Position numbers and translations under genes: made by a program. This document shows positions 5,174 through 5,196 of a DNA stretch of 5,196 nt, piece after piece (the stretch's first letter is position 1; each line of letters begins with the position of its first letter). The notes under the pieces are model-generated. The model had not been told where the DNA came from. It saw only the letters and a list, made by a program, of their open reading frames with translations, and did not search any database. The stretch is from Chloroflexota bacterium (GTDB lineage: Bacteria > Chloroflexota > Dehalococcoidia > Lucifugimonadales > Lucifugimonadaceae). Where the stretch lies: positions 1 to 5,196 of the forward strand of contig JAURLM010000098.1 in the NCBI GenBank assembly GCA_030831265.1, in the 5' to 3' direction.

Positions 5174-5196
5174 AATTCAAAAACACCGGCTGCTGA

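Overview
The window looks like chromosomal DNA from a free-living bacterium of moderate GC content. No tRNA, rRNA, insertion sequence, CRISPR array or phage gene is visible. The gene mix suggests an uncultured Chloroflexota lineage such as the marine SAR202 group, which is known for expanded enolase-superfamily (mandelate racemase-like) paralogs and catabolism of recalcitrant organic matter. It comprises a dienelactone-hydrolase-like enzyme, a small lipoprotein cytochrome c, an EamA permease, an orphan receiver protein, a galactose-mutarotase-like protein and a mandelate-racemase-type dehydratase. That taxonomic guess is inference from gene content, not a database result.

Layout, left to right. 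(1) 1-510, minus: 5' part of a dienelactone hydrolase family gene whose C-terminal third lies beyond the left edge. (2) 511-696: divergent control region holding a strong Shine-Dalgarno for the hydrolase, an interleaved inverted-repeat (pseudoknot-like) element, and candidate promoters in both directions. (3) 697-1086, plus: small lipid-anchored mono-haem cytochrome c. (4) 1105-1983, minus: ten-helix EamA/DMT permease, convergent with the cytochrome. (5) 2034-2411, minus: stand-alone CheY-like receiver protein starting at TTG, probably co-transcribed with the permease. The 50-bp gap between them carries three alternating copies of a 7-mer that can form two mutually exclusive hairpins. (6) 2412-2680: divergent control region. 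(7) 2681-3769, plus: galactose-mutarotase-like (aldose 1-epimerase/DUF4432-like) protein with a GTG start. (8) 3811-3863: strong bidirectional terminator. (9) 3878-5050, minus: mandelate racemase/muconate lactonizing enzyme family protein, probably an acid-sugar dehydratase. (10) 5051-5196: its promoter region, with two adjacent 12-bp palindromes and a UUCG hairpin. Nothing recognisable was seen in the last 23 bases.

How the genes may work together: the mutarotase-like protein, the acid-sugar-dehydratase-like enzyme and the alpha/beta hydrolase would fit breakdown of sugars or sugar acids (anomer interconversion, lactone or ester hydrolysis, dehydration of the acid). The permease could move a substrate or product. 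The cytochrome c belongs to the respiratory side. The strongest non-coding clue is that the two minus-strand catabolic genes, about 4.5 kb apart, share the words GGTATCA and GGCGCC, in the same order and close together, in their upstream regions, and neither word occurs elsewhere in the window. This could mean shared regulation. No clear new multi-gene system was found; the most interesting signals are regulatory.
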